The notes under the pieces are model-generated. The model was not told the DNA's origin. It did no database searches and saw only the letters and a program-made list of their open reading frames with translations. A DNA stretch of 64,000 bases, taken from positions 53,691,025 through 53,755,024 of the forward strand of contig OX344763.1 in NCBI GenBank assembly GCA_947034895.1. Direction: 5' to 3'. Below are positions 26,601-38,200 of this stretch, in pieces. The first letter of the stretch is position 1; each line of letters starts with the position of its first letter. The position numbers and the translations under genes were made by a program. The stretch is from Rhytidiadelphus loreus. Taxonomy: Eukaryota > Streptophyta > Bryopsida > Hypnales > Hylocomiaceae.

Positions 26601-29600
26601 GTTCCAATTCTCTATAACATGAAACTAGAGCGCAAGGTTCGTGTATCAATTTCTAGTATAACGTTCAAGGTCATTCAATGTCACCACCAAATGAATAGTT
26701 CTTTGGATATTTGGACTTAAGAAGAATTGCAACTTGCACCACATGTTTGCACAGTCTTTGTCACTTGAATTTCATGAGTTCCAATTCTCTATAACATGAA
26801 ACTAGAGCGCAAGGTTCGTGTATCAATTTCTAGTATAACGTTCAAGGTCATTCAATGTCACCACCAAATGAATAGTTCTTTGGATATTTGGACTTAAGAA
26901 GAATTGCTAATTGCACCACATGTTTGCACAGTCTTTGTCACTTGAATTTCATGAGTTCCAATTCTCTATAACATGAAACTAGAGCGCAAGGTTCGTGTAT
27001 CAATTTCTAGTATAACGTTCAAGGTCATTCAATGTCACCACCAAATGAATATTTCTTTGGATATTTGGACTTAAGAAGAATTGCTACTTGCACCACATGT
27101 TTGCACATTCTTTGTCACTTGAATTTTATGAGTTCCAATTCTCTATAACATGAAACTAGAGCGCAAGGTTCTTGCATCAATTTCTAGTATAACGTTCAAG
27201 GTCATTCAATGTCACCACCAAATGAATATTTCTTTGGATATTTGGACTTAAGAAGAATTGCTACTTGCACCACATGTTTGCACATTCTTTGTCACTTGAA
27301 TTTCATGAGTTCCAATTCTCTATAACATGAAACTACAGCGCAAGGTTCTTGCATCAATTTGTAGTATAACGTTCAATGTCATTCAATGTCAGCACCAAAT
27401 GAATATTTCTTTGGATATTTGGACTTAAGAAGAATTGCTACTTGCACCACATGTTTGCACATTCTTTTTCACTTGAATTTCATGAGTTCCAATTTTCTAG
27501 GACATGAAAGTTCAACGCAAGGTTCATGCATCAATTTCTAATTTAACGTTCAAGGTCATTCAATGTCAGCACCAAATGAATATTTCTTTGGATATTTGGA
27601 CTTAAGAAGAATTGCTACTTGCACCACATGTTTGCACATTCTTTTTCACTTGAATTTCATGAGTTCCAATTTTCGAGGACATGAAAGTTCAACGCAAGGT
27701 TCTTGCATCAATTTCTAGTATAACGTTCAAGGTCATTCAATGTCACCACCAAATGAATATTTCTTTGGATATTTGGACTTAAGAAGAATTGCTACTTGCA
27801 CCACATGTTTGCACATTCTTTTTCACTTGAATTTCATGAGTTCCAATTCTCTATAACATGAAACTACAACGCAAGGTTCTTGCATCAATTTCTAGTATAA
27901 CGTTCAAGGTCATTCAATGTCACCACCAAATGAATATTTCTTTGGATATTTGGACTTAAGAAGAATTGCTACTTGCACCACATGTTTGCACATTCTTTGT
28001 CACTTGAATTTCATGAGTTCCAATTCTCTATAACATGAAACTAGAGCGCAAGGTTCGTGTATCAATTTCTAGTATAACGTTCAAGGTCATTCAATGTCAC
28101 CACCAAATGAATAGTTCTTTGGATATTTGGACTTAAGAAGAATTGCAACTTGCACCACATGTTTGCACAGTCTTTGTCACTTGAATTTCATGAGTTCCAA
28201 TTCTCTATAACATGAAACTACAACGCAAGGTTCGTGTATCAATTTCTAGTATAACGTTCAAGGTCATTCAATGTCACCACCAAATGAATATTTCTTTGGA
28301 TATTTGGACTTAAGAAGAATTGCAACTTGCACCACATGTTTGCACATTCTTTGTCACTTGAATTTTATGAGTTCCAATTCTCTATAACATGAAACTAGAG
28401 CGCAAGGTTCGTGTATCAATTTCTAGTATAACGTTCAAGGTCATTCAATGTCACCACCAAATGAATATTTCTTTGGATATTTGGACTTAAGAAGAATTGC
28501 TACTTGCACCACATGTTTGCACATTCTTTGTCACTTGAATTTTATGAGTTCCAATTCTCTATAACATGAAACTACAGCGCAAGGTTCTTGCATCAATTTG
28601 TAGTATAACGTTCAAGGTCATTCAATGTCACCACCAAATGAATATTTCTTTGGATATTTGGACTTAAGAAGAATTGCAACTTGCACCACATGTTTGCACA
28701 TTCTTTGTCACTTGAATTTTATGAGTTCCAATTCTCTATAACATGAAACTAGAGCGCAAGGTTCGTGTATCAATTTCTAGTATAACGTTCAAGGTCATTC
28801 AATGTCACCACCAAATGAATATTTCTTTGGATATTTGGACTTAAGAAGAATTGCTACTTGCACCACATGTTTGCACATTCTTTTTCACTTGAATTTCATG
28901 AGTTCCAATTCTCTATAACATGAAACTACAACGCAAGGTTCTTGCATCAATTTGTAGTATAACGTTCAAGGTCATTCAATGTCACCACCAAATGAATATT
29001 TCTTTGGATATTTGGACTTAAGAAGAATTGCTACTTGCACCACATGTTTGCACATTCTTTTTCACTTGAATTTCATGAGTTCCAATTTTCTAGGACATGA
29101 AAGTTCAACGCAAGGTTCATGCATCAATTTCTAATTTAACGTTCAAGGTCATTCAATGTCACCACCAAATGAATATTTCTTTGGATATTTGGACTTAAGA
29201 AGAATTGCTACTTGCACCACATGTTTGCACATTCTTTTTCACTTGAATTTCATGAGTTCCAATTCTCTATAACATGAAACTACAACGCAAGGTTCTTGCA
29301 TCAATTTCTAGTATAACGTTCAAGGTCATTCAATGTCACCACCAAATGAATATTTCTTTGGATATTTGGACTTAAGAAGAATTGCTACTTGCACCACATG
29401 TTTGCACAGTCTTTGTCACTTGAATTTCATGAGTTCCAATTCTCTATAACATGAAACTAGAGCGCAAGGTTCGTGTATCAATTTCTAGTATAACGTTCAA
29501 GGTCATTCAATGTCACCACCAAATGAATATTTCTTTGGATATTTGGACTTAAGAAGAATTGCTACTTGCACCACATGTTTGCACATTCTTTGTCACTTGA

Positions 29601-32100
29601 ATTTCATGAGTTCCAATTCTCTATAACATGAAACTAGAGCGCAAGGTTCGTGTATCAATTTCTAGTATAACGTTCAAGGTCATTCAATGTCACCACCAAA
29701 TGAATAGTTCTTTGGATATTTGGACTTAAGAAGAATTGCAACTTGCACCACATGTTTGCACAGTCTTTGTCACTTGAATTTCATGAGTTCCAATTCTCTA
29801 TAACATGAAACTAGAGCGCAAGGTTCGTGTATCAATTTCTAGTATAACGTTCAAGGTCATTCAATGTCACCACCAAATGAATAGTTCTTTGGATATTTGG
29901 ACTTAAGAAGAATTGCTAATTGCACCACATGTTTGCACAGTCTTTGTCACTTGAATTTCATGAGTTCCAATTCTCTATAACATGAAACTAGAGCGCAAGG
30001 TTCGTGTATCAATTTCTAGTATAACGTTCAAGGTCATTCAATGTCACCACCAAATGAATATTTCTTTGGATATTTGGACTTAAGAAGAATTGCTACTTGC
30101 ACCACATGTTTGCACATTCTTTGTCACTTGAATTTTATGAGTTCCAATTCTCTATAACATGAAACTAGAGCGCAAGGTTCTTGCATCAATTTCTAGTATA
30201 ACGTTCAAGGTCATTCAATGTCACCACCAAATGAATATTTCTTTGGATATTTGGACTTAAGAAGAATTGCTACTTGCACCACATGTTTGCACATTCTTTG
30301 TCACTTGAATTTCATGAGTTCCAATTCTCTATAACATGAAACTACAGCGCAAGGTTCTTGCATCAATTTGTAGTATAACGTTCAATGTCATTCAATGTCA
30401 GCACCAAATGAATATTTCTTTGGATATTTGGACTTAAGAAAAATTGCTACTTGCACCACATGTTTGCACATTCTTTTTCACTTGAATTTCATGAGTTCCA
30501 ATTTTCTAGGACATGAAAGTTCAACGCAAGGTTCATGCATCAATTTCTAATTTAACGTTCAAGGTCATTCAATGTCACCACCAAATGAATATTTCTTTGG
30601 ATATTTGGACTTAAGAAGAATTGCTACTTGCACCACATGTTTGCACATTCTTTTTCACTTGAATTTCATGAGTTCCAATTTTCGAGGACATGAAAGTTCA
30701 ACGCAAGGTTCTTGCATCAATTTCTAGTATAACGTTCAAGGTCATTCAATGTCACCACCAAATGAATATTTCTTTGGATATTTGGACTTAAGAAGAATTG
30801 CTACTTGCACCACATGTTTGCACATTCTTTTTCACTTGAATTTCATGAGTTCCAATTCTCTATAACATGAAACTACAACGCAAGGTTCTTGCATCAATTT
30901 CTAGTATAACGTTCAAGGTCATTCAATGTCACCACCAAATGAATATTTCTTTGGATATTTGGACTTAAGAAGAATTGCTACTTGCACCACATGTTTGCAC
31001 ATTCTTTGTCACTTGAATTTCATGAGTTCCAATTCTCTATAACATGAAACTAGAGCGCAAGGTTCGTGTATCAATTTCTAGTATAACGTTCAAGGTCATT
31101 CAATGTCACCACCAAATGAATAGTTCTTTGGATATTTGGACTTAAGAAGAATTGCAACTTGCACCACATGTTTGCACAGTCTTTGTCACTTGAATTTCAT
31201 GAGTTCCAATTCTCTATAACATGAAACTACAACGCAAGGTTCGTGTATCAATTTCTAGTATAACGTTCAAGGTCATTCAATGTCACCACCAAATGAATAT
31301 TTCTTTGGATATTTGGACTTAAGAAGAATTGCAACTTGCACCACATGTTTGCACATTCTTTGTCACTTGAATTTTATGAGTTCCAATTCTCTATAACATG
31401 AAACTAGAGCGCAAGGTTCGTGTATCAATTTCTAGTATAACGTTCAAGGTCATTCAATGTCACCACCAAATGAATATTTCTTTGGATATTTGGACTTAAG
31501 AAGAATTGCTACTTGCACCACATGTTTGCACATTCTTTTGTCACTTGAATTTCATGAGTTCCAATTCTCTATAACATGAAACTACAACGCAAGGTTCTTG
31601 CATCAATTTGTAGTATAACGTTCAAGGTCATTCAATGTCACCACCAAATGAATATTTCTTTGGATATTTGGACTTAAGAAGAATTGCTACTTGCACCACA
31701 TGTTTGCACATTCTTTTTCACTTGAATTTCATGAGTTCCAATTTTCTAGGACATGAAAGTTCAACGCAAGGTTCATGCATCAATTTCTAATTTAACGTTC
31801 AAGGTCATTCAATGTCACCACCAAATGAATATTTCTTTGGATATTTGGACTTAAGAAGAATTGCTACTTGCACCACATGTTTGCACATTCTTTTTCACTT
31901 GAATTTCATGAGTTCCAATTCTCTATAACATGAAACTACAACGCAAGGTTCTTGCATCAATTTCTAGTATAACGTTCAAGGTCATTCAATGTCACCACCA
32001 AATGAATAGTTCTTTGGATATTTGGACTTAAGAAGAATTGCTACTTGCACCACATGTTTGCACATTCTTTTTCACTTGAATTTCATGAGTTCCAATTCTC
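23600..32100 (+). repeat. 15/17-monomer HOR (2655 and 3009 bp), about three copies
   Basis: The rare ttttcgagg marker is at 25015, 27670 and 30679, giving spacings of 2655 (15 x 177) and 3009 (17 x 177). gctaattgc at 26907 and 29916 is 763 bp before the second and third ttttcg. At the matching place in copy 1 (24252) the base is still the common gctacttgc. gttcaatgtc at 27371 and 30380 is likewise shared only by the later two. The extra two monomers in the middle copy lie at about 28.5-28.85 kb, where the pair ttttatgag/agagcgc and atttgtag is doubled. Limits are approximate. Confidence 0.9.
31504..31681 (+). repeat. 178-bp monomer with a T insertion
   Basis: This copy reads cattcttttgtcac, one T longer than the usual cattctttgtcac. 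It is the only 178-bp unit in domain A and is unrelated to the 178-bp subtype of domain B. It falls in the last copy of the 15/17-monomer HOR. Homopolymer-adjacent gain can be real or a sequencing error. Confidence 0.9.
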
Positions 32101-32212
32101 TATAACATGAAACTAGAGCGCAAGGTTCGTGTATCAATTTCTAGTATAACGTTCAAGGTCATTCAATGTCACCACCAAATGAATATTTCTTTGGATATTT
32201 GGACTTAAGAAG

Positions 32213-33780
32213 AATTGCAACTTGCACCACATGTTTGCACATTCTTTCTCACTTGAATTTCATGAGTTCCAATTTTCTAGGACATGAAAGTTCAACGCAA
32301 GGTTCATGCATCAATTTCTAATTTAACATTCAAGGTCATTCAATGTCACCACCAAATGAATATTTCTTTGGATATTTGGATTTAAGAAGAATTGCAACTT
32401 GCACCACATGTTTGCACATTCTTTTTCACTTGAATTTCATGAGTTCCAATATTTCTCTGACATGAAAGTACAGCGCAAGGTTCGTGCATCAATTTCAAAT
32501 TTAACGTTCAAGGTCATTCAATCTTACCACCAAATGAATATTTCTTTGGATATTTGGATTTAAGAAGAATTGCAACTTGCACCACATGTTTGCACATTCT
32601 TTGTCACTTGAATTTCATGAGTTCCAATTCTCTATAACATGAAACTAGAGCGCAAGGTTCGTGTATCAATTTCTAGTATAACGTTCAAGGTCATTCAATG
32701 TCACCACCAAATGAATATTTCTTTGGATATTTGGACTTAAGAAGAATTGCAACTTGCACCACATGTTTGCACATTCTTTCTCACTTGAATTTCATGAGTT
32801 CCAATTTTCTAGGACATGAAAGTTCAACGCAAGGTTCATGCATCAATTTCTAATTTAACGTTCAAGGTCATTCAATGTCACCACCAAATGAATATTTCTT
32901 TGGATATTTGGATTTAAGAAGAATTGCAACTTGCACCACATGTTTGCACATTCTTTTTCACTTGAATTTCATGAGTTCCAATTTTCTAGGACATGAAAGT
33001 TCAACGCAAGGTTCATGCATCAATTTCTAATTTAACGTTCAAGGTCATTCAATGTCACCACCAAATGAATATTTCTTTGGATATTTGGACTTAAGAAGAA
33101 TTGCTACTTGCACCACATGTTTGCACATTCTTTTTCACTTGAATTTCATGAGTTCCAATTCTCTATAACATGAAACTACAACGCAAGGTTCTTGCATCAA
33201 TTTCTAGTATAACGTTCAAGGTCATTCAATGTCACCACCAAATGAATAGTTCTTTGGATATTTGGACTTAAGAAGAATTGCTACTTGCACCACATGTTTG
33301 CACATTCTTTTTCACTTGAATTTCATGAGTTCCAATTCTCTATAACATGAAACTAGAGCGCAAGGTTCGTGTATCAATTTCTAGTATAACGTTCAAGGTC
33401 ATTCAATGTCACCACCAAATGAATATTTCTTTGGATATTTGGACTTAAGAAGAATTGCAACTTGCACCACATGTTTGCACATTCTTTCTCACTTGAATTT
33501 CATGAGTTCCAATTTTCTAGGACATGAAAGTTCAACGCAAGGTTCATGCATCAATTTCTAATTTAACATTCAAGGTCATTCAATGTCACCACCAAATGAA
33601 TATTTCTTTGGATATTTGGATTTAAGAAGAATTGCAACTTGCACCACATGTTTGCACATTCTTTTTCACTTGAATTTCATGAGTTCCAATTTTCTAGGAC
33701 ATGAAAGTTCAACGCAAGGTTCATGCATCAATTTCTAATTTAACGTTCAAGGTCATTCAATGTCACCACCAAATGAATAT
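32213..33780 (+). repeat. Domain A/B transition with a 7-monomer (1240-bp) duplication
   Basis: The rare atttaacattc occurs at 32321 and 33561, 1240 bp apart: seven monomers, one of which is 178 bp. It is preceded in both copies by a domain A-like unit (actagagcgc, gtgtatc) and, one unit earlier, gaatagttc (about 31.99 and 33.25 kb). The duplication therefore spans the junction, copying the last domain A-type monomers into domain B. Confidence 0.75.
32390..32567 (+). repeat. First copy of the 178-bp monomer subtype (atttctctgac)
   Basis: Here ccaat is followed by atttctctgacatg (14 bp) in place of tctctataacatg (13 bp), making the unit 178 bp. The motif occurs at about 32451, 34930, 35108, 37056, 40066, 42722, 44493, 45733, 50513, 50691, 52639, 52817, 57774, 57952, 60077, 60255, 60964, 61142, 61851, 62029 and 63800, plus the partial last unit at 63978. 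All are in domain B, often as adjacent pairs, usually with gatttaag and either gaaagtacagcgc/tcaaatttaac or gaaagttcaacgc/tttatgcatc. The added base shifts the reading frame of the otherwise 59-codon unit. Confidence 0.95.
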
Positions 33781-35224
33781 TTCTTTGGATATTTGGATTT
33801 AAGAAGAATTGCTACTTGCACCACATGTTTGCACATTCTTTGTCACTTGAATTTCATGAGTTCCAATTTTCTAGGACATGAGAGTACAACGCAAGGTTCG
33901 TGCATCAATTTCTAGTATAACGTTCAAGGTCATTCAATGTCACCACCGAATGAATATTTCTTTGGATATTTGGACTTAAGAAGAATTGCAACTTGCACCA
34001 CATGTTTGCACATTCTTTCTCACTTGAATTTCATGAGTTCCAATTTTCTAGGACATGAAAGTTCAACGCAAGGTTCATGCATCAATTTCTAATTTAACGT
34101 TCAAGGTCATTCAATGTCACCACCAAATGAATATTTCTTTGGATATTTGGACTTAAGAAAAATTGCTACTTGCACCACATGTTTGCACATTCTTTTTCAC
34201 TTGAATTTCATGAGTTCCAATTTTCTAGGACATGAAAGTTCAACGCAAGGTTCATGCATCAATTTCTAATTTAACGTTCAAGGTCATTCAATGTCACCAC
34301 CAAATGAATATTTCTTTGGATATTTGGATTTAAGAAGAATTGCTACTTGCACCACATGTTTGCACATTCTTTTTCACTTGAATTTCATGAGTTCCAATTT
34401 TCTATAACATGAAACTACAGCGCAAGGTTCGTGTATCAATTTCTGGTGTAATGTTCAAGGTCATTCAATGTCACCACCAAATGAATATTTCTTTGGATAT
34501 TTGGATTTAAGAAGAATTGCAACTTGCACCACATGTTTGCACATTCTTTGTCACTTGAATTTCATGAGTTCCAATTCTCTATAACATGAAACTAGAGCGC
34601 AAGGTTCGTGCATCAATTTCTAATTTAACGTTCAAGGTCATTCAATGTCACCACCAAATGAATATTTCTTTGGATATTTGGATTTAAAAAGAATTGCTAC
34701 TTGCACCACATGTTTGCACATTCTTTTTCACTTGAATTTCATGAGTTCCAATTTTCTATAACATGAAAATACAGCGCAAGGTTCTTGCATCAATTTCAAA
34801 TTTAACGTCCAAGGTCATTCAATGATACCACTAAATGAATATTTCTTTGGATATTTGGATTTAAGAAGAATTGCAACTTGCACCACATGTTTGCACATTC
34901 TTTTTCACTTGAATTTCATGAGTTCCAATATTTCTCTGACATGAAAATACAGCGCAAGGTTCGTGCATCAATTTCAAATTTAACGTCCAAGGTCATTCAA
35001 TGATACCACTAAATGAATATTTCTTTGGATATTTGGATTTAAAAAGAATTGCAACTTGCACCACATGTTTGCACATTCTTTTTCACTTGAATTTCATGAG
35101 TTCCAATATTTCTCTGACATGAAAGTTCAACGCAAGGTTTATGCATCAATTTCTAATTTAACGTTCAAGGTCATTCAATGTCACCACCAAATGAATATTT
35201 CTTTGGATATTTGGATTTAAGAAG
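33781..35224 (+). repeat. Mixed domain B monomers before the 5-monomer HOR
   Basis: These are domain B monomers without a clean register. They include single-copy changes such as caccgaatg (about 33943), tctggtgtaatg (about 34442) and taagaaaaattg (34154), then the first atgataccac units and a pair of 178-bp units at 34869-35224. They look like a source pool for subtypes that are amplified further right. Confidence 0.6.
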
Positions 35225-38200
35225 AATTGCAACTTGCACCACATGTTTGCACATTCTTTGTCACTTGAATTTCATGAGTTCCAATTCTCTATAACATGAA
35301 ACTAGAGCGCAAGGTTCGTGTATCAATTTCTAGTATAACGTTCAAGGTCATTCAATGTCACCACCAAATGAATATTTCTTTGGATATTTGGATTTAAGAA
35401 GAATTGCTACTTGCACCACATGTTTGCACATTCTTTGTCACTTGAATTTCATGAGTTCCAATTTTCTAGGACATGAGAGTACAACGCAAGGTTCGTGCAT
35501 CAATTTCTAGTATAACGTTCAAGGTCATTCAATGTCACCACCAAATGAATATTTCATTGGATATTTGGACTTAAGAAGAATTGCAACTTGCACCACATGT
35601 TTGCACATTCTTTCTCACTTGAATTTCATGAGTTCCAATTTTCTAGGACATGAAAGTTCAACGCAAGGTTTATGCATCAATTTCTAATTTAACGTTCAAG
35701 GTCATTCAATGTCACCACCAAATGAATATTTCTTTGGATATTTGGACTTAAGAAGAATTGCAACTTGCACCACATGTTTGCACATTCTTTCTCACTTGAA
35801 TTTCGTAAGTTCCAATTTTCTAAGACATAAAAGTACAGCGCAAGGTTCGTGCATCAATTTCTAGTGTAACGTCCAAGGTCATTCAATGTCACCACCAAAT
35901 GAATATTTCTTTGGATATTTGGATTTAAGAAGAATTGCAACTTGCACCACATGTTTGCACATTCTTTGTCACTTGAATTTCATGAGTTCCAATTCTCTAT
36001 AACATGATACTAGAGCGCAAGGTTCGTGTATCAATTTCTAGTATAACGTTCAAGGTCATTCAATGTCACCACCAAATGAATATTTCTTTGGATATTTGGA
36101 TTCAAGAAGAATTGCTACTTGCACCACATGTTTGCACATTCTTTGTCACTTGAATTTCATGAGTTCCAATTTTCTAGGACATGAGAGTACAACGCAAGGT
36201 TCGTGCATCAATTTCTAGTATAACGTTCAAGGTCATTCAATGTCACCACCAAATGAATATTTCTTTGGATATTTGGACTTAAGAAGAATTGCAACTTGCA
36301 CCACATGTTTGCACATTCTTTCTCACTTGAATTTCATGAGTTCCAATTTTCTAGGACATGAAAGTTCAACGCAAGGTTTATGCATCAATTTCTAATTTAA
36401 CGTTCAAGGTCATTCAATGTCACCACCAAATGAATATTTCTTTGGATATTTGGATTTAAGAAGAATTGCTACTTGCACCACATGTTTGCACATTCTTTGT
36501 CACTTGAATTTCATGAGTTCCAATTTTCTATAACATGAAACTACAGCGCAAGGTTCGTGTATCAATTTCTAGTGTAACGTTCAAGGTCATTCAATGTCAC
36601 CACCAAATGAATATTTCTTTGGATATTTGGACTTAAGAAGAATTGCAACTTGCACCACATGTTTGCACATTCTTTCTCACTTGAATTTCATAAGTTCCAA
36701 TTTTCTAAGACATAAAAGTACAGCGCAAGGTTCGTGCATCAATTTCTAGTGTAACGTCCAAGGTCATTCAATGTCACCACCAAATGAATATTTCTTTGGA
36801 TATTTGGATTTAAGAAGAATTGCAATTTGCACCACATGTTTGCACATTCTTTTTCACTTGAATTTCATGAGTTCCAATTTTCTATAACATGAAAATACAG
36901 CGCAAGGTTCGTGCATCAATTTCAAATTTAACGTCCAAGGTCATTCAATGTCACTACCAAATGAATATTTCTTTGGATATTTGGACTTAAGAAGAATTGC
37001 AACTTGCACCACATGTTTGCACATTCTTTCTCACTTGAATTTCATGAGTTCCAATATTTCTCTGACATGAAAGTTCAACGCAAGGTTTATGCATCAATTT
37101 CTAATTTAACGTTCAAGGTCATTCAATGTCACCACCAAATGAATATTTCTTTGGATATTTGGATTTAAGAAGAATTGCAACTTGCACCACATGTTTGCAC
37201 ATTCTTTGTCACTTGAATTTCATGAGTTCCAATTCTCTATAACATGAAACTAGAGCGCAAGGTTCGTGTATCAATTTCTAGTATAACGTTCAAGGTCATT
37301 CAATGTCACCACCAAATGAATATTTCTTTGGATATTTGGATTTAAGAAGAATTGCTACTTGCACCACATGTTTGCACATTCTTTGTCACTTGAATTTCAT
37401 GAGTTCCAATTTTCTAGGACATGAGAGTACAACGCAAGGTTCGTGCATCAATTTCTAGTATAACGTTCAAGGTCATTCAATGTCACCACCAAATGAATAT
37501 TTCTTTGGATATTTGGACTTAAGAAGAATTGCAACTTGCACCACATGTTTGCACATTCTTTCTCACTTGAATTTCATGAGTTCCAATTTTCTAGGACATG
37601 AAAGTTCAACGCAAGGTTTATGCATCAATTTCTAATTTAACGTTCAAGGTCATTCAATGTCACCACCAAATGAATATTTCTTTGGATATTTGGATTTAAG
37701 AAGAATTGCTACTTGCACCACATGTTTGCACATTCTTTGTCACTTGAATTTCATGAGTTCCAATTTTCTATAACATGAAACTACAGCGCAAGGTTCGTGT
37801 ATCAATTTCTAGTGTAACGTTCAAGGTCATTCAATGTCACCACCAAATGAATATTTCTTTGGATATTTGGACTTAAGAAGAATTGCAACTTGCACCACAT
37901 GTTTGCACATTCTTTCTCACTTGAATTTCATAAGTTCCAATTTTCTAAGACATAAAAGTACAGCGCAAGGTTCGTGCATCAATTTCTAGTGTAACGTCCA
38001 AGGTCATTCAATGTCACCACCAAATGAATATTTCTTTGGATATTTGGATTTAAGAAGAATTGCAACTTGCACCACATGTTTGCACATTCTTTGTCACTTG
38101 AATTTCATGAGTTCCAATTCTCTATAACATGAAACTAGAGCGCAAGGTTCGTGTATCAATTTCTAGTATAACGTTCAAGGTCATTCAATGTCACCACCAA

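Larger units (their letters stand above)
1..32212 (+). repeat. Domain A: monomer family with cacagtc, gaatagttc and gtcagcacc
   Basis: Monomers 1-182 share a variant set that is rare or absent later: tttgcacagtc (last seen near 31177), atgtcagcacc (last near 30.4 kb), gaatagttc (last near 33.25 kb) and mainly gacttaag. Characteristic central combinations are ctataac with actagagcgc and gttcgtgtatc, ctataac with actacaacgc and gttcttgcatc, and tctaggac with aagttcaacgc and gttcatgcatc or gttcttgcatc. Diagnostic domain B variants (tttctcac, atttctctgac, aacgtcc) were not seen before 32213. Domain A therefore had its own amplification history. Confidence 0.9.
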
